The position numbers were made by a program, and so were the translations under genes. Below are positions 36,596 to 44,378 of a stretch of 64,000 bases of DNA, one piece after another. Below the pieces are notes generated by a model. That model had not been told where the DNA came from, made no database searches, and worked only from the letters and a program-made list of their open reading frames with translations. The number at the start of each line of letters is the position of its first letter. The stretch's first letter is position 1. The stretch lies in the NCBI RefSeq assembly GCF_015291705.1, contig NZ_CP030050.1:3596001-3660000 (forward strand). Direction: 5' to 3'. The stretch is from Bradyrhizobium arachidis. Its GTDB lineage: Bacteria; Pseudomonadota; Alphaproteobacteria; Rhizobiales; Xanthobacteraceae.

Positions 36596-36670
36596 ATCGT
36601 CAAGCACTCGATTTGGCTGATCCGAAAAATCTTGCGGCAGCAATGCTGACGTTTGTCGCGCGCCCAAAAG

Positions 36671-36701
36671 AAAAAGGGGCGCATCGCTGCGCCCCTTTTT
36701 T
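36671..36701 (-). terminator. Bidirectional rho-independent terminator
   Basis: GGGGCGCA (36676-36683), a 4-base loop TCGC, and TGCGCCCC (36688-36695), flanked by A5 and T6. It lies 26 bases past the end of the first OxlT gene and can terminate transcription on either strand. Confidence 0.85.
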
Positions 36702-36726
36702 GACCGACGTGACAGGCGTGTGGTCG

Positions 36727-38049
36727 CTACGCCGTCTCGGTCTTGGCTGCGCCGGTTGCGGTGCTCGCGCTCTCGGCTTCCTTGCCGAGGATGAAGGAGC
36801 GGCGCAGCGGCTTGATCACGAACAGCGCCATCAGCGCCGCCGTCGCGTTCAGCGCCACCGCGACCACGAACACGGCCTTCCAGCCATAGGCGGTCGAGAT
36901 CACGCTGGCGAGCGGGACGAGCAGGGAGGCGGTGCCCTTCGCAGTGTAGAGCATGCCGTTGTTGGTGGTTGCGAATTTCGAGCCGAAGGTATCGCCGCAG
37001 GTGGCGGGAAACAGCGAGTAGATCTCGCCGAAGACGCCGAAGTAGACCGCAGTCGCGAGCACGAACACGATCGGGATGTGACCATAGGCCGACAGCGTCA
37101 ACAGCATGAGCGCCGCCGTGCCGAAGGCGATGAACATGGTGTGCTCGCGGCCGATCGTGTCGGACACGAAGCCGAAGAACGGACGGCCAAAGCCGTCGAA
37201 GATGCGGTCGAGCGAGATCGCGAAGGTCAGGGCCGCCATCTGGAAGCCGGCGAGAGTGACCGGCGTGTCGGCGATCTTGAAGTCGTGCGCGATCGGCGCG
37301 ATCTGCGCCGCGGTCATCAGGCCGCCGGAGGCGACCATCACGAAGACGAGATACATCACCCAGAAAATAGGGGTGCGCAGCACTTGCGGCGGGGTGAAGT
37401 CGATCTTGGTCTGCGGCAGATTGAGCTGCTTCTTCTTCGGCGGGATCGAGATCCGCGGCGGCTGGATGAAGAAGGCGAGTACGAACACGATCACGCCCTG
37501 GCCGATGCCGAAGACGAGGAAGGCGTGCTGATAGCCGCTCGATGCGATCATGGTCGCGATCGGTACGATGGTGAGGGCTGCGCCCGCGCCGAAGCCGGCA
37601 GCCGTTGCGCCGGCGGCGAGGCCGCGACGATCGGGGAACCATTTCAGCGCATTGCCGACGCAGGTGCCGTATACCGCGCCCGCGCCCATGCCGCCGATCA
37701 CGGCCGCGGTGTAGAGCAGGGGAAGGCTATCGGCGTAGGAGTTGAGCACCCAGGACAGCGCGATCATCACGCCGCCGAACATGATGACGATGCGCGGGCC
37801 GTACTTGTCGACGAACCAGGCCTCGATCGGCACCAGCCAGGTCTCGGTGACGACGAAGATGGTGAAAGCGAGCTGGATCGCGGCGCGTCCCCAATGGTGG
37901 GCCGCATCGATCGGATCGACGAACAGCGTCCAGCCATATTGCAGGTTGGCGATCATCGCCATGCAGACGATGCCCATCACGAGCTGAAGCCAACGGAAAC
38001 CGGTGCGAAGAGGCGCAGCTGTGACGGCGCCGTCCGTGCTGGAAATCAT
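36727..38049 (-). CDS. OxlT-like oxalate/formate antiporter (first copy)
   Basis: Major facilitator superfamily transporter of 440 residues with 12 predicted membrane helices. OxlT exchanges external oxalate for internal formate, which also generates proton motive force. The start is ATG 38049 (MISSTDGAV) with GGGAGG 7 bases upstream. The family stretches GAGAVYGTCVGNALKWFPDRRG and GWTLFVDPI are shared with the neighbouring paralogue. The link to oxalate rests on similarity between the two copies, the shared operator and the presence of oxc/frc in the window. Confidence 0.86.
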   Translation of the reverse strand: MISSTDGAVTAAPLRTGFRWLQLVMGIVCMAMIANLQYGWTLFVDPIDAAHHWGRAAIQLAFTIFVVTETWLVPIEAWFVDKYGPRIVIMFGGVMIALSWVLNSYADSLPLLYTAAVIGGMGAGAVYGTCVGNALKWFPDRRGLAAGATAAGFGAGAALTIVPIATMIASSGYQHAFLVFGIGQGVIVFVLAFFIQPPRISIPPKKKQLNLPQTKIDFTPPQVLRTPIFWVMYLVFVMVASGGLMTAAQIAPIAHDFKIADTPVTLAGFQMAALTFAISLDRIFDGFGRPFFGFVSDTIGREHTMFIAFGTAALMLLTLSAYGHIPIVFVLATAVYFGVFGEIYSLFPATCGDTFGSKFATTNNGMLYTAKGTASLLVPLASVISTAYGWKAVFVVAVALNATAALMALFVIKPLRRSFILGKEAESASTATGAAKTETA

Positions 38050-38150
38050 CAAGAACCTCCCAACGCGCCTGATTGATTGCGACCAGGGATTGCAAGATGA
38101 CCCGGTGTCGCAAATGTTGTGGCTTATCGTCGCAAGCGCGGCGGGCAGCT

Positions 38151-38167
38151 TGGTATACCATATTCCA
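38151..38167 (-). promoter_or_regulatory. Candidate oxalate-regulon operator 2 (first oxlT)
   Basis: TGGTATACCATATTCCA, about 102 bases upstream of the first OxlT start. It contains the perfect palindrome TGGTATACCA and the same spacing to the distal TCCA half-site as the other three copies. Confidence 0.6.
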
Positions 38168-38254
38168 GATTGCAAGTCTTATCTCGCATCAAGCGCCAGA
38201 AAAAGCGCGGTTCCGTTCGGATTACCGGAATCGGAACAGCTTCGGACAAACGAA

Positions 38255-38280
38255 AACGCCCGGCCGCGAGGCCGGGCGTT
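38255..38280 (-). terminator. Rho-independent terminator after the second oxlT
   Basis: AACGCCCGGCC (38255-38265), loop GCGA, GGCCGGGCGTT (38270-38280). On the minus strand it is followed by TTTTC. It lies 29 bases past the second OxlT stop. Confidence 0.8.
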
Positions 38281-38308
38281 GTTGTCAGGAGTTGCTGTGT
38301 GAAACGTG

Positions 38309-39595
38309 TCAGAGGGTCGATTTCGCGACCACGACCTTGCGCCAGGGTTTCAGCACCGCGATCGCCAGCAGCGAGGCCAGGATGTTGGCGCCGGCCGCGA
38401 TGATGAACACGTTGTCCCAATTGCCCGAGTTCTGCTGCATCAGGTTCGCGACCGGAACCAGTAGCGCGGCGGTGCCCTTTGCGGTGTAGAGCAGGCCCGC
38501 ATTGGTGGTCGCGAACTTGGCGCCGAACGTGTCGGTGCAGGTCGAGGGGAACAGCGAGTAGATCTCACCCCAGGCGAAGAACACGAAGCCCGAGAGCAGC
38601 ACGAACCAGACCGGATCGTGGCCCCAGAGGTAGAGCATCCAGATGCCGAACCCTTCCATGCCGAAGGCGATGAACATCGTGTTCTCGCGGCCGATCATGT
38701 CGGAGATCCAGCCGAAGAACGGACGCGTCAGGCCGTTGAGCACGCGGTCGATGGTCGCTGCGAAGGTCACCGCGGTCATCGTCACCGCCATCAGCGTCAC
38801 CGGCACGCTGTCGACCTTCCAGTCAACCGCGATCGGCTTCAGGTTCGCGGTGACCATCAGTCCACCCGCGCCGACGATCACGAACATGAAGTACATCAGC
38901 CAGAAGATCGGCTGGCGCAGCACTTCGGTCGGCTGATAGTTGCGCCGAGTCTGGATGATATTGGCATTCGCCACCACGCTCGGCACCTGGCCCGGCTTCG
39001 GCGCGAGCAGGAAGAAGGCGAGGATGCAGATGATGATGCCTTGTCCGAGGCCGAAATAGAGGAAGGTGGTCTGGAATCCACTGTCCTTGATCATGGCCTG
39101 GATCGGCGCGACGGTGAGGGCAGAGCCTGCACCAAAGCCCGCGGCCGTGATGCCGGCAGCAAGACCGCGCTTGTCCGGAAACCACTTCAGCGCGTTGCCG
39201 ACGCAGGTGCCGTAGACGCCGCCGGCGCCGATGCCCGCGATGATCATGCCGAGATAGTAGCCGTTGAGCGAGGTCGCCTGCGCATTGATGGCCCAGCCGA
39301 TGGCGCAGAGCACGCCGCCGACGAGGACGACGATGCGCGGACCGTATTTGTCGACGAACCAGCCTTCGATCGGTACGAGCCAGGTCTCGAACAACACAAA
39401 GAGCGTAAAGGCCCATTGGATCGACGCGCGATCCCAGCCGAACTTCTTCTGGATGTCTGGGACGAAGAACGTCCAGCCGTACTGATAATTGGCGATCATC
39501 ACCATGGCCGCTACACCGATCGCCAATTGCGCCCAGCGATACGTGTCGCTGACGCGCGCGGCTGTAGGGGCCGTTGCCTGCACCATGTCCGTCAT
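38309..39595 (-). CDS. OxlT-like oxalate/formate antiporter (second copy)
   Basis: Second MFS transporter of the OxlT type, 428 residues and 12 predicted helices. It starts at ATG 39595 (MTDMVQATAP) with GGGAGG upstream. It is clearly paralogous to the downstream copy: both have GTCVGNALKWFPD, AGFGAGSALT and GEIYSLFP stretches. It has its own operator copy at 39647-39663 and its own terminator, so the two antiporters are separate transcription units. One may favour oxalate uptake and the other formate release or a related dicarboxylate (inference). Confidence 0.87.
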   Translation of the reverse strand: MTDMVQATAPTAARVSDTYRWAQLAIGVAAMVMIANYQYGWTFFVPDIQKKFGWDRASIQWAFTLFVLFETWLVPIEGWFVDKYGPRIVVLVGGVLCAIGWAINAQATSLNGYYLGMIIAGIGAGGVYGTCVGNALKWFPDKRGLAAGITAAGFGAGSALTVAPIQAMIKDSGFQTTFLYFGLGQGIIICILAFFLLAPKPGQVPSVVANANIIQTRRNYQPTEVLRQPIFWLMYFMFVIVGAGGLMVTANLKPIAVDWKVDSVPVTLMAVTMTAVTFAATIDRVLNGLTRPFFGWISDMIGRENTMFIAFGMEGFGIWMLYLWGHDPVWFVLLSGFVFFAWGEIYSLFPSTCTDTFGAKFATTNAGLLYTAKGTAALLVPVANLMQQNSGNWDNVFIIAAGANILASLLAIAVLKPWRKVVVAKSTL

Positions 39596-39646
39596 AAAGC
39601 CTCCCGTGGCGCCTCTAATTTTTCTGCGAGCGCTGGAGCGGCATTC

Positions 39647-39663
39647 TTGTATTCATTATGCCA
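39647..39663 (-). promoter_or_regulatory. Candidate oxalate-regulon operator 3 (second oxlT)
   Basis: TTGTATTCATTATGCCA, 52 bases upstream of the second OxlT start. It aligns without gaps to the other three copies, with an intact ATGCCA half-site and TTGTAT as the left half. Confidence 0.55.
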
Positions 39664-39749
39664 AGGTTCAAGCGCTGGTCCGGCCACCGTGCGCAAATGC
39701 CGCAGCACCTTGTCTGGTCGCGGCTGTGACTCGGGACAGCACAAGTAGA

Positions 39750-39774
39750 AATGGCCCCGTCCTGCGGGGCCATT
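39750..39774 (-). terminator. Rho-independent terminator after the 45-residue gene
   Basis: AATGGCCCCG (39750-39759), loop TCCTG, CGGGGCCATT (39765-39774). On the minus strand it is followed by TCTACTT. It ends the transcript of the small gene before the second OxlT promoter. Confidence 0.65.
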
Positions 39775-39842
39775 CATCAAAAGTAGCATGTGGATCGGTC
39801 TGAAACCGTCGCGCCGGATGGCAGCGCGGGAAAGTGCCCGGC

Positions 39843-39980
39843 TTACAGGCCGAAACGCGGCAGGTCGCCGTTGTGATTCGAGATCTCGGCGCTCGCCATC
39901 AGGAGGCGGTCGATCGCAGCCATCAGACGGGCGAACAGCGAGGAGGAGGGCGCGAGAGCGACGGAGGCGGTCTTGGACAT
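39843..39980 (-). CDS. 45-residue protein of the oxalate regulon
   Basis: A small gene, ATG 39980 to TAA 39843. The product begins MSKTASVALAPSSSLFARLM and ends NGDLPRFGL. It has a Ser/Ala-rich N-terminus and an amphipathic helix (FARLMAAIDRLLMA). There is no clear signal peptide. The ribosome-binding site AAAGGA lies 9 bases upstream. It is flanked by its own operator copy (40037-40053) and its own terminator (39750-39774), so it looks like a complete transcription unit. The function is unknown; co-regulation with the transporters suggests a small modulator or adaptor (inference). Confidence 0.72.
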   Translation of the reverse strand: MSKTASVALAPSSSLFARLMAAIDRLLMASAEISNHNGDLPRFGL

Positions 39981-40036
39981 CGGAAATTCCTTTCTCGAGA
40001 CAGTCAGTGTTGCTGTCTCATTTCGAAAGGCAATCT

Positions 40037-40053
40037 ATGTATACCAGATGCCA
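40037..40053 (-). promoter_or_regulatory. Candidate oxalate-regulon operator 4 (small gene)
   Basis: ATGTATACCAGATGCCA, 56 bases upstream of the 45-residue gene. It keeps GTATAC and ATGCCA at the same spacing as the other three copies. Confidence 0.55.
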
Positions 40054-40271
40054 GTGTCTATGCGCTTGTTTGCATGGCAGCATGCAGTCTCTCGCATTGC
40101 AGCATAATGATGCGTTAAAGCGCCCGGTTCGGGCTTAAAATTGCAAAACGGCGGCCAAAACGACGCATTGGCGCGGATTTGACCGGGATCACCCTAGGTC
40201 CGGGCCTTGGCAGGGCAGGTCAAAGCCGTTAGTGCTCTGCCCCCTTTTCCAATCAACTGTCAGAGTGGTTC

Positions 40272-41600
40272 ATGTCGAGCGCCTCGGCCGCCGTCTCGAT
40301 CGGCATCGATTTTGGGACCAGCAACACGGTCGTCGCGCTTGCGGCGGACGACCGCCGGGTCGAGGCCATCCGCTTCGACCATGGCGGCCAGCGCCACAGC
40401 GTCTACGTCTCGGCCCTGTGCTTCTGGGAGGACCGGCCGGGCGCCGGCGCCCAGGCCGAGGGCGGCCCGTGGGCGATCGAGACCTTCCTGGAAGGCCGCC
40501 ACGTCTACCGCTTCCTCCAGTCCTTCAAGACCTTTGCGGCGAGCTCGAGCTTCCAGACCACGCAGGTGTTCCGGCAACGCTTCAAGTTCGAGGACATCCT
40601 GGCGGCGTTCCTGCGCACCCTGGCGCGCCATGGCGGCGAAAAGTTCGGCTTCGAGACATCGAACATCACCGTCGGCCGCCCGGTGCGCTTTGCCGGCGGC
40701 AATCCCGACGAGGCGCTGGCGATGCAGCGCTATCGCGCCGCGTTCGAGCGTCTCGGCGCCGGCCACGCGCGCTATGTCTATGAGCCCGTGGGCGCGGCGT
40801 TCTCCTTCGCCCGCCGGCTGGAGCGCGATGCGACCGTGCTGGTTGCGGATTTTGGCGGCGGCACCAGCGACTTCTCGGCGATGCGCTTCTCGCGCGCCGG
40901 CGGCACGCTTCGCGCCGAGCCGCTGGGACATGCCGGCATCGGCATTGCCGGCGACACCTTCGACTATCGCATCGTCGACCACGTCGTCTCGCCGCGGCTC
41001 GGCAAGGGCTCGAGCTTCCGCTCGTTCGACAAGGTGCTGCCGGTCCCGAGCGGCCACTACACCAACCTTGCGCGCTGGCATCAGCTCGCGATGATGAAGA
41101 GCAATGGCGATCTCCGGGAGCTCCGCGAGCTCGCGCGCACCGCGCTGAAGCCGAAGCTGCTCGAGGATTTCATCACCATCGTCGATCTCGATCTCGGCTT
41201 CTCGCTGTACCGCGCGGTGTCCGATGCCAAGGTCGCGCTGTCGGCGCAGGACGAGGTGGACTTCCGTTTCAAGGGCGGCGGCGTCGACATCGGTTCGACC
41301 ATCACGCGGAAGAACTTTGAATCCTGGATTGCCGACGACATCGCCCGGTTAGGGGCCACCGTCGACAAGGTGCTGACTGAGGCCGGCATCACCGCGCGCG
41401 AGGTGGAGAAGGTGTTCTTGACCGGCGGCACCTCGTTCGTGCCCGCGGTGCGAAAGCTGTTCGCCGACCGCTTCGGTAACGAGCGGCTGATGTCGGGCGA
41501 CCAGTTCGAGTCGATCGCCTATGGCCTCGCGTTGATCGGGCACAGTCCCGACCCGGACCGCTGGACCGCGGATGGCGGGCTCAAGCAGAAGGGCGCGTAG
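40272..41600 (+). CDS. Hsp70-family ATPase-domain protein (YegD-like)
   Basis: A 442-residue protein with the Hsp70/actin nucleotide-binding domain and essentially nothing beyond it, as in the YegD group. ATP phosphate loops are visible: IDFGTSNT (about 12-19), VADFGGGTSDF (about 193-203) and FLTGGTSFVP (about 382-391). No substrate-binding beta-sandwich or C-terminal lid of DnaK follows, so it is probably not a general chaperone. It starts at ATG 40272. Its clients are unknown. Confidence 0.9.
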   Translation: MSSASAAVSIGIDFGTSNTVVALAADDRRVEAIRFDHGGQRHSVYVSALCFWEDRPGAGAQAEGGPWAIETFLEGRHVYRFLQSFKTFAASSSFQTTQVFRQRFKFEDILAAFLRTLARHGGEKFGFETSNITVGRPVRFAGGNPDEALAMQRYRAAFERLGAGHARYVYEPVGAAFSFARRLERDATVLVADFGGGTSDFSAMRFSRAGGTLRAEPLGHAGIGIAGDTFDYRIVDHVVSPRLGKGSSFRSFDKVLPVPSGHYTNLARWHQLAMMKSNGDLRELRELARTALKPKLLEDFITIVDLDLGFSLYRAVSDAKVALSAQDEVDFRFKGGGVDIGSTITRKNFESWIADDIARLGATVDKVLTEAGITAREVEKVFLTGGTSFVPAVRKLFADRFGNERLMSGDQFESIAYGLALIGHSPDPDRWTADGGLKQKGA

Positions 41601-41622
41601 CCCAGTTACGATCAACCGGTGC

Positions 41623-41714
41623 CGTAGGGTGGGCAAAGGCGCGGAGCGCCGTGCCCACGATCTTTCCGAGGTTGAAAGAGATTGGTGGGCACGCTGCGCT
41701 TTGCCCACCCTACG
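41623..41714. repeat. Dispersed palindromic intergenic repeat (second copy)
   Basis: Starts CGTAGGGTGGGCAAAGGCGC and ends TTTGCCCACCCTACG, with an inner hairpin around GCGCCGTGCCCACGA. It matches the copy at 28476-28570. It occupies most of the gap between the Hsp70-like gene and the convergent SRPBCC gene. Confidence 0.8.
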
Positions 41715-41729
41715 ATACTGATGTCGCTG

Positions 41730-42182
41730 CTACTGATTGATCTCCGGCTCGACCAGCCGCGCCAGATTGCGCAGCGACTCCTGCCAGCCGAGATAGCAGG
41801 CCTCCGCCGGAATGACGTCGGGGATGCCGGCCTGCGTGATGTCGACCTCGGTGCCGACCGACACCTTCTTCAGGATCACGGTCACCTGGATCTCACCCGG
41901 CAGATTGGGATCATCGAACTTGTCGGTGTAGCGCAGGCGCTCGCCGGGCACGAGCTCGAGATATTCGCCGCCGAACGAATGGCTGTTGCCCGTGGTGAAA
42001 TTCCGGAACGACATCTTGAACGTGCCGCCGACCCTGGGCTCGAAATGATGCACGGTGCAGGTGAAGCCGTTCGGCGGCAGCCATTTCGCCATCGCATCGG
42101 CCTCGAGGAAGGCGCGATAGATCTTCTCGGGGCTGGTGGCGAGAACGCGGTGCAGTCGTACAGTGCTGGGCATGTTCGTCAT
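41730..42182 (-). CDS. SRPBCC (AHSA1-like) domain protein
   Basis: A 150-residue protein of the START/Bet v 1-like SRPBCC superfamily, in the AHSA1 subgroup. The single domain shows the family pattern: an N-terminal strand and helix with SPEKIYRAFLEADAMAKWLPP, the central VGGTFKMSF, and the C-terminal GWQESLRNLARLVE. Such proteins have a large hydrophobic cavity; ligands and partners are generally unknown. It starts at ATG 42182. It has no operon partner. Confidence 0.9.
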   Translation of the reverse strand: MTNMPSTVRLHRVLATSPEKIYRAFLEADAMAKWLPPNGFTCTVHHFEPRVGGTFKMSFRNFTTGNSHSFGGEYLELVPGERLRYTDKFDDPNLPGEIQVTVILKKVSVGTEVDITQAGIPDVIPAEACYLGWQESLRNLARLVEPEINQ

Positions 42183-42289
42183 TCCTCGTGCAGTGATGGG
42201 CCGACGTTCGCGCTTTAAGGCCCGTTGATGTCTAGATGACGAACGAGGGGCTGCCGATCCGACACGTCACCGCAGATAAAAGAGATCGC

Positions 42290-42320
42290 AGACAAAAGAG
42301 CCGCCGGAACCGGCGGCTTT
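42290..42320 (-). terminator. Rho-independent terminator after the DUF2147 gene
   Basis: GCCGCCGG (42300-42307), loop AA, CCGGCGGC (42310-42317). On the minus strand the stem is followed by TCTTTTG. It lies 29 bases past the DUF2147 stop and could also work toward the plus strand (TTT). Confidence 0.75.
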
Positions 42321-42345
42321 GACGTTGCGCTCGCCGATCGGCCGC

Positions 42346-42783
42346 TCACCGTGTCCAATCTTCACCCGCGCACAACGTTCCCATGCAGCCCTGGACGTTG
42401 AGATTGCCCGACGGCAGCAAGGTCACCGTGCTCGCATAGGTCTTGCCGTCGTCGGCATTGTAGATCCGGCCCGACCATTTGTTGGCGCCGGCGGCCTGCA
42501 TGTCGATGAACAGGGAGATGCCGACGATCTTCCGGCCGCGCAGCGCCGGATCGGAATTGTGGTCGTCGAGCTGCGGCTTGCCCGTCTTCTTGTCGATCGG
42601 CTCCTTCAGCCAGACGACGCGGCCGCACAGCGCATTGCCGCAGCGGCTCACCTTGATCTTCGCATCGCCCGACTGGGTCAGCCAGACGCCGCCGGGATCG
42701 CCCGCCGCTGCGGCTTCGGCATTTCCGAGCGGCGAGATGGACAACATGGCTGCGAGCACGTGCCGGACGAGGGTGGAACGCAT
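42346..42783 (-). CDS. DUF2147 exported protein
   Basis: A 145-residue secreted protein with a signal peptide (about 1-25, ending AEA) and one DUF2147 domain. The family is a small periplasmic beta-barrel of unknown function. Recognisable features are GVWLTQSGDAKIKVSRCGNA, LCGRVVWLKEP and the C-terminal GCMGTLCAGEDWTR, with four cysteines that could form disulfides. It starts at ATG 42783. A 24-bp inverted repeat lies just upstream and may control it. Confidence 0.88.
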   Translation of the reverse strand: MRSTLVRHVLAAMLSISPLGNAEAAAAGDPGGVWLTQSGDAKIKVSRCGNALCGRVVWLKEPIDKKTGKPQLDDHNSDPALRGRKIVGISLFIDMQAAGANKWSGRIYNADDGKTYASTVTLLPSGNLNVQGCMGTLCAGEDWTR

Positions 42784-42804
42784 GGGGGCTCCATATCGGA
42801 TTAA

Positions 42805-42828
42805 TTATCATGAATTATTTCATGATAA
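42805..42828. promoter_or_regulatory. Perfect inverted repeat in a divergent promoter region
   Basis: TTATCATGAA (42805-42814), spacer TTAT, TTCATGATAA (42819-42828). The arms are 10 bp and perfectly complementary, in an AT-rich stretch unlike its surroundings. It lies 22 bases upstream of the DUF2147 start and about 94 bases upstream of the DUF2975 start, so it could be an operator for either or both. Confidence 0.55.
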
Positions 42829-42921
42829 ACAATCAATATATCGCGCTTAAGGTTGAGTCAAGCTGATGGAACGGGCATACTGGTCCCCATAGATGACCCT
42901 TGCATTGCGGAGTGGCTGGAG

Positions 42922-43488
42922 ATGGATGCGGTGAGGACGTCGGTGCGCGAGGCCCGGCAGCGCTGGTTTCGACGCCTCGATCTTGCGTTCTGGATGATCT
43001 GGGCGGCATTCCCGGTGGTGATATGGCTTGCCTATCGCCACAACACGACCGCCTCCGCGTCGATTGCGGCCAGCCTCAGTCCCGAGCAGGCGAAATGCGC
43101 GGGCATCGTCACCAACCCGCTCGACATGTCGCGCAAGGGGCAGATGCTGTTCTGGACGTTATTTTTGTTTCAGCTGTCGTTCTTTGCCGTGTTCACCGGC
43201 ATCCTTCACCGCATGGTGCATCGATTCGCGCGCGGCCGGATCTTCGTGTCCGAGACGCTCCAGGGTGTGTGGTGGATGGGGATCATTCTGGTGATCTGGC
43301 CGTTCATCGACCTGATCACTGGCAATACGGTGGCTTATGCCTTGCACGAGATCGGCGACGTCAAGTTCTTCCTGCCGTCCTACAATGTCGACATCGGCAC
43401 GATCGCGGGCGGGGTGTTCCTGATGGCGCTGAAATTCGTCATCGAGCACGCCATCCTGCTGCAGTCCGAAAACGAACTGACGATCTGA
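42922..43488 (+). CDS. DUF2975 membrane protein
   Basis: A 188-residue inner-membrane protein with four predicted helices (about 21-40, 73-95, 112-132 and 150-170), matching the DUF2975 family. It starts at ATG 42922 (MDAVRTSVREAR) after GGCTGGAG. The XRE-type gene 5 bases downstream on the same strand is the constant partner of DUF2975 in many genomes. The pair resembles small regulator/membrane-sensor systems whose job is not known. Confidence 0.85.
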   Translation: MDAVRTSVREARQRWFRRLDLAFWMIWAAFPVVIWLAYRHNTTASASIAASLSPEQAKCAGIVTNPLDMSRKGQMLFWTLFLFQLSFFAVFTGILHRMVHRFARGRIFVSETLQGVWWMGIILVIWPFIDLITGNTVAYALHEIGDVKFFLPSYNVDIGTIAGGVFLMALKFVIEHAILLQSENELTI

Positions 43489-43493
43489 GGTGA

Positions 43494-43733
43494 ATGCTTG
43501 TGCCGATCGTCGTGAACCTCGATGTCATGCTTGCGAAGCGGAAGCGCCGCCTCGGGGATCTCGCCGATGCCATCGGCATCTCCATCCAGAACCTGTCGAT
43601 CCTGAAGACCGGCAAGGCGAGGGCGATGCGTTTCTCGACCCTGGCCGCGATCTGCCGCGAGCTCGACTGTCAGCCCGGCGACATCCTCGAATATGTCGCG
43701 GGCGAGGAGAGCGATGCGGGCGAGGGGAGCTGA
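43494..43733 (+). CDS. XRE-family helix-turn-helix regulator paired with DUF2975
   Basis: A 79-residue Cro/C1-type regulator. The helix-turn-helix lies at about 18-48 (LGDLADAIGISIQNLSILK), with FSTLAAICRELDCQPGDIL as in the YozG-like group. The ATG at 43494 and GTG at 43500 are both possible; GAGGTG lies just upstream. It almost touches the DUF2975 gene (5-base gap), so the two are probably coupled. It converges with the next gene 2 bases after its stop. Confidence 0.88.
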   Translation: MLVPIVVNLDVMLAKRKRRLGDLADAIGISIQNLSILKTGKARAMRFSTLAAICRELDCQPGDILEYVAGEESDAGEGS

Positions 43734-43735
43734 GC

Positions 43736-44149
43736 TCACACCTGGCGGGTCTTGTCCGCCTTGGTCTTGGATGCGAGGACCTGGAAGACATCCCCCATGC
43801 GCAGTGCCCGGCCATCGGGGAAGGCGGACATCCTGAGGCTCGACGTATGCGTCGCGCCGTCGACCGGAGAGATGAAGGCAAACTGGATCTCGATCTTGTG
43901 CTTGATCTCGTAGCCCTGCCATTTCGGGTGCTCGCGCGTCAGCAGCTCGGCGAGCTCACAGCGCAGCATGTCGGAGGTCGACGTGGTCTTGGAGAGAATG
44001 CCGCGCTCGACCTTCTCCAGGTAGCACTGCTCGGTCACGGTGCTGACATGCGCGTTGACGCGCTGAAAATTCGTCTTCTTGTCGTACTGATCGTAGGCGG
44101 CAAAGCCGGCAATGCCTGCGGCAACCAATCCAAAGAACGCGAGACGCAT
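43736..44149 (-). CDS. Small membrane-anchored protein of unknown function
   Basis: A 137-residue protein with an N-terminal hydrophobic segment (2-18, LAFFGLVAAGIAGFAAY) that may be a signal or an anchor. The rest is a soluble beta-rich domain of about 115 residues with two cysteines (EQCYLEK and LRCELAEL). It starts at ATG 44149 with GGGAGC upstream. I do not recognise a family. The 229 bases upstream of it hold no gene. Confidence 0.72.
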   Translation of the reverse strand: MRLAFFGLVAAGIAGFAAYDQYDKKTNFQRVNAHVSTVTEQCYLEKVERGILSKTTSTSDMLRCELAELLTREHPKWQGYEIKHKIEIQFAFISPVDGATHTSSLRMSAFPDGRALRMGDVFQVLASKTKADKTRQV

Positions 44150-44378
44150 GCTGATGCTCCCGTTTTAATGGGCGCACCTTCGAGCGTCAGTCATTAAGGG
44201 CGACTGAATCCGCTTCGATACCTTTTGCGACGGGAAACGCCCATCTGACGACAACGCGCTCAATTGAATCAAATTGGCTTGGCGGGATTCCGCGCCGGAG
44301 CGTGGGTCGAGCTACCGCGGCGGCCGACGTAAGTCAGCGCGAACTGAATTAGCGGCCCGAAAGCCGGGATCGTGGATC

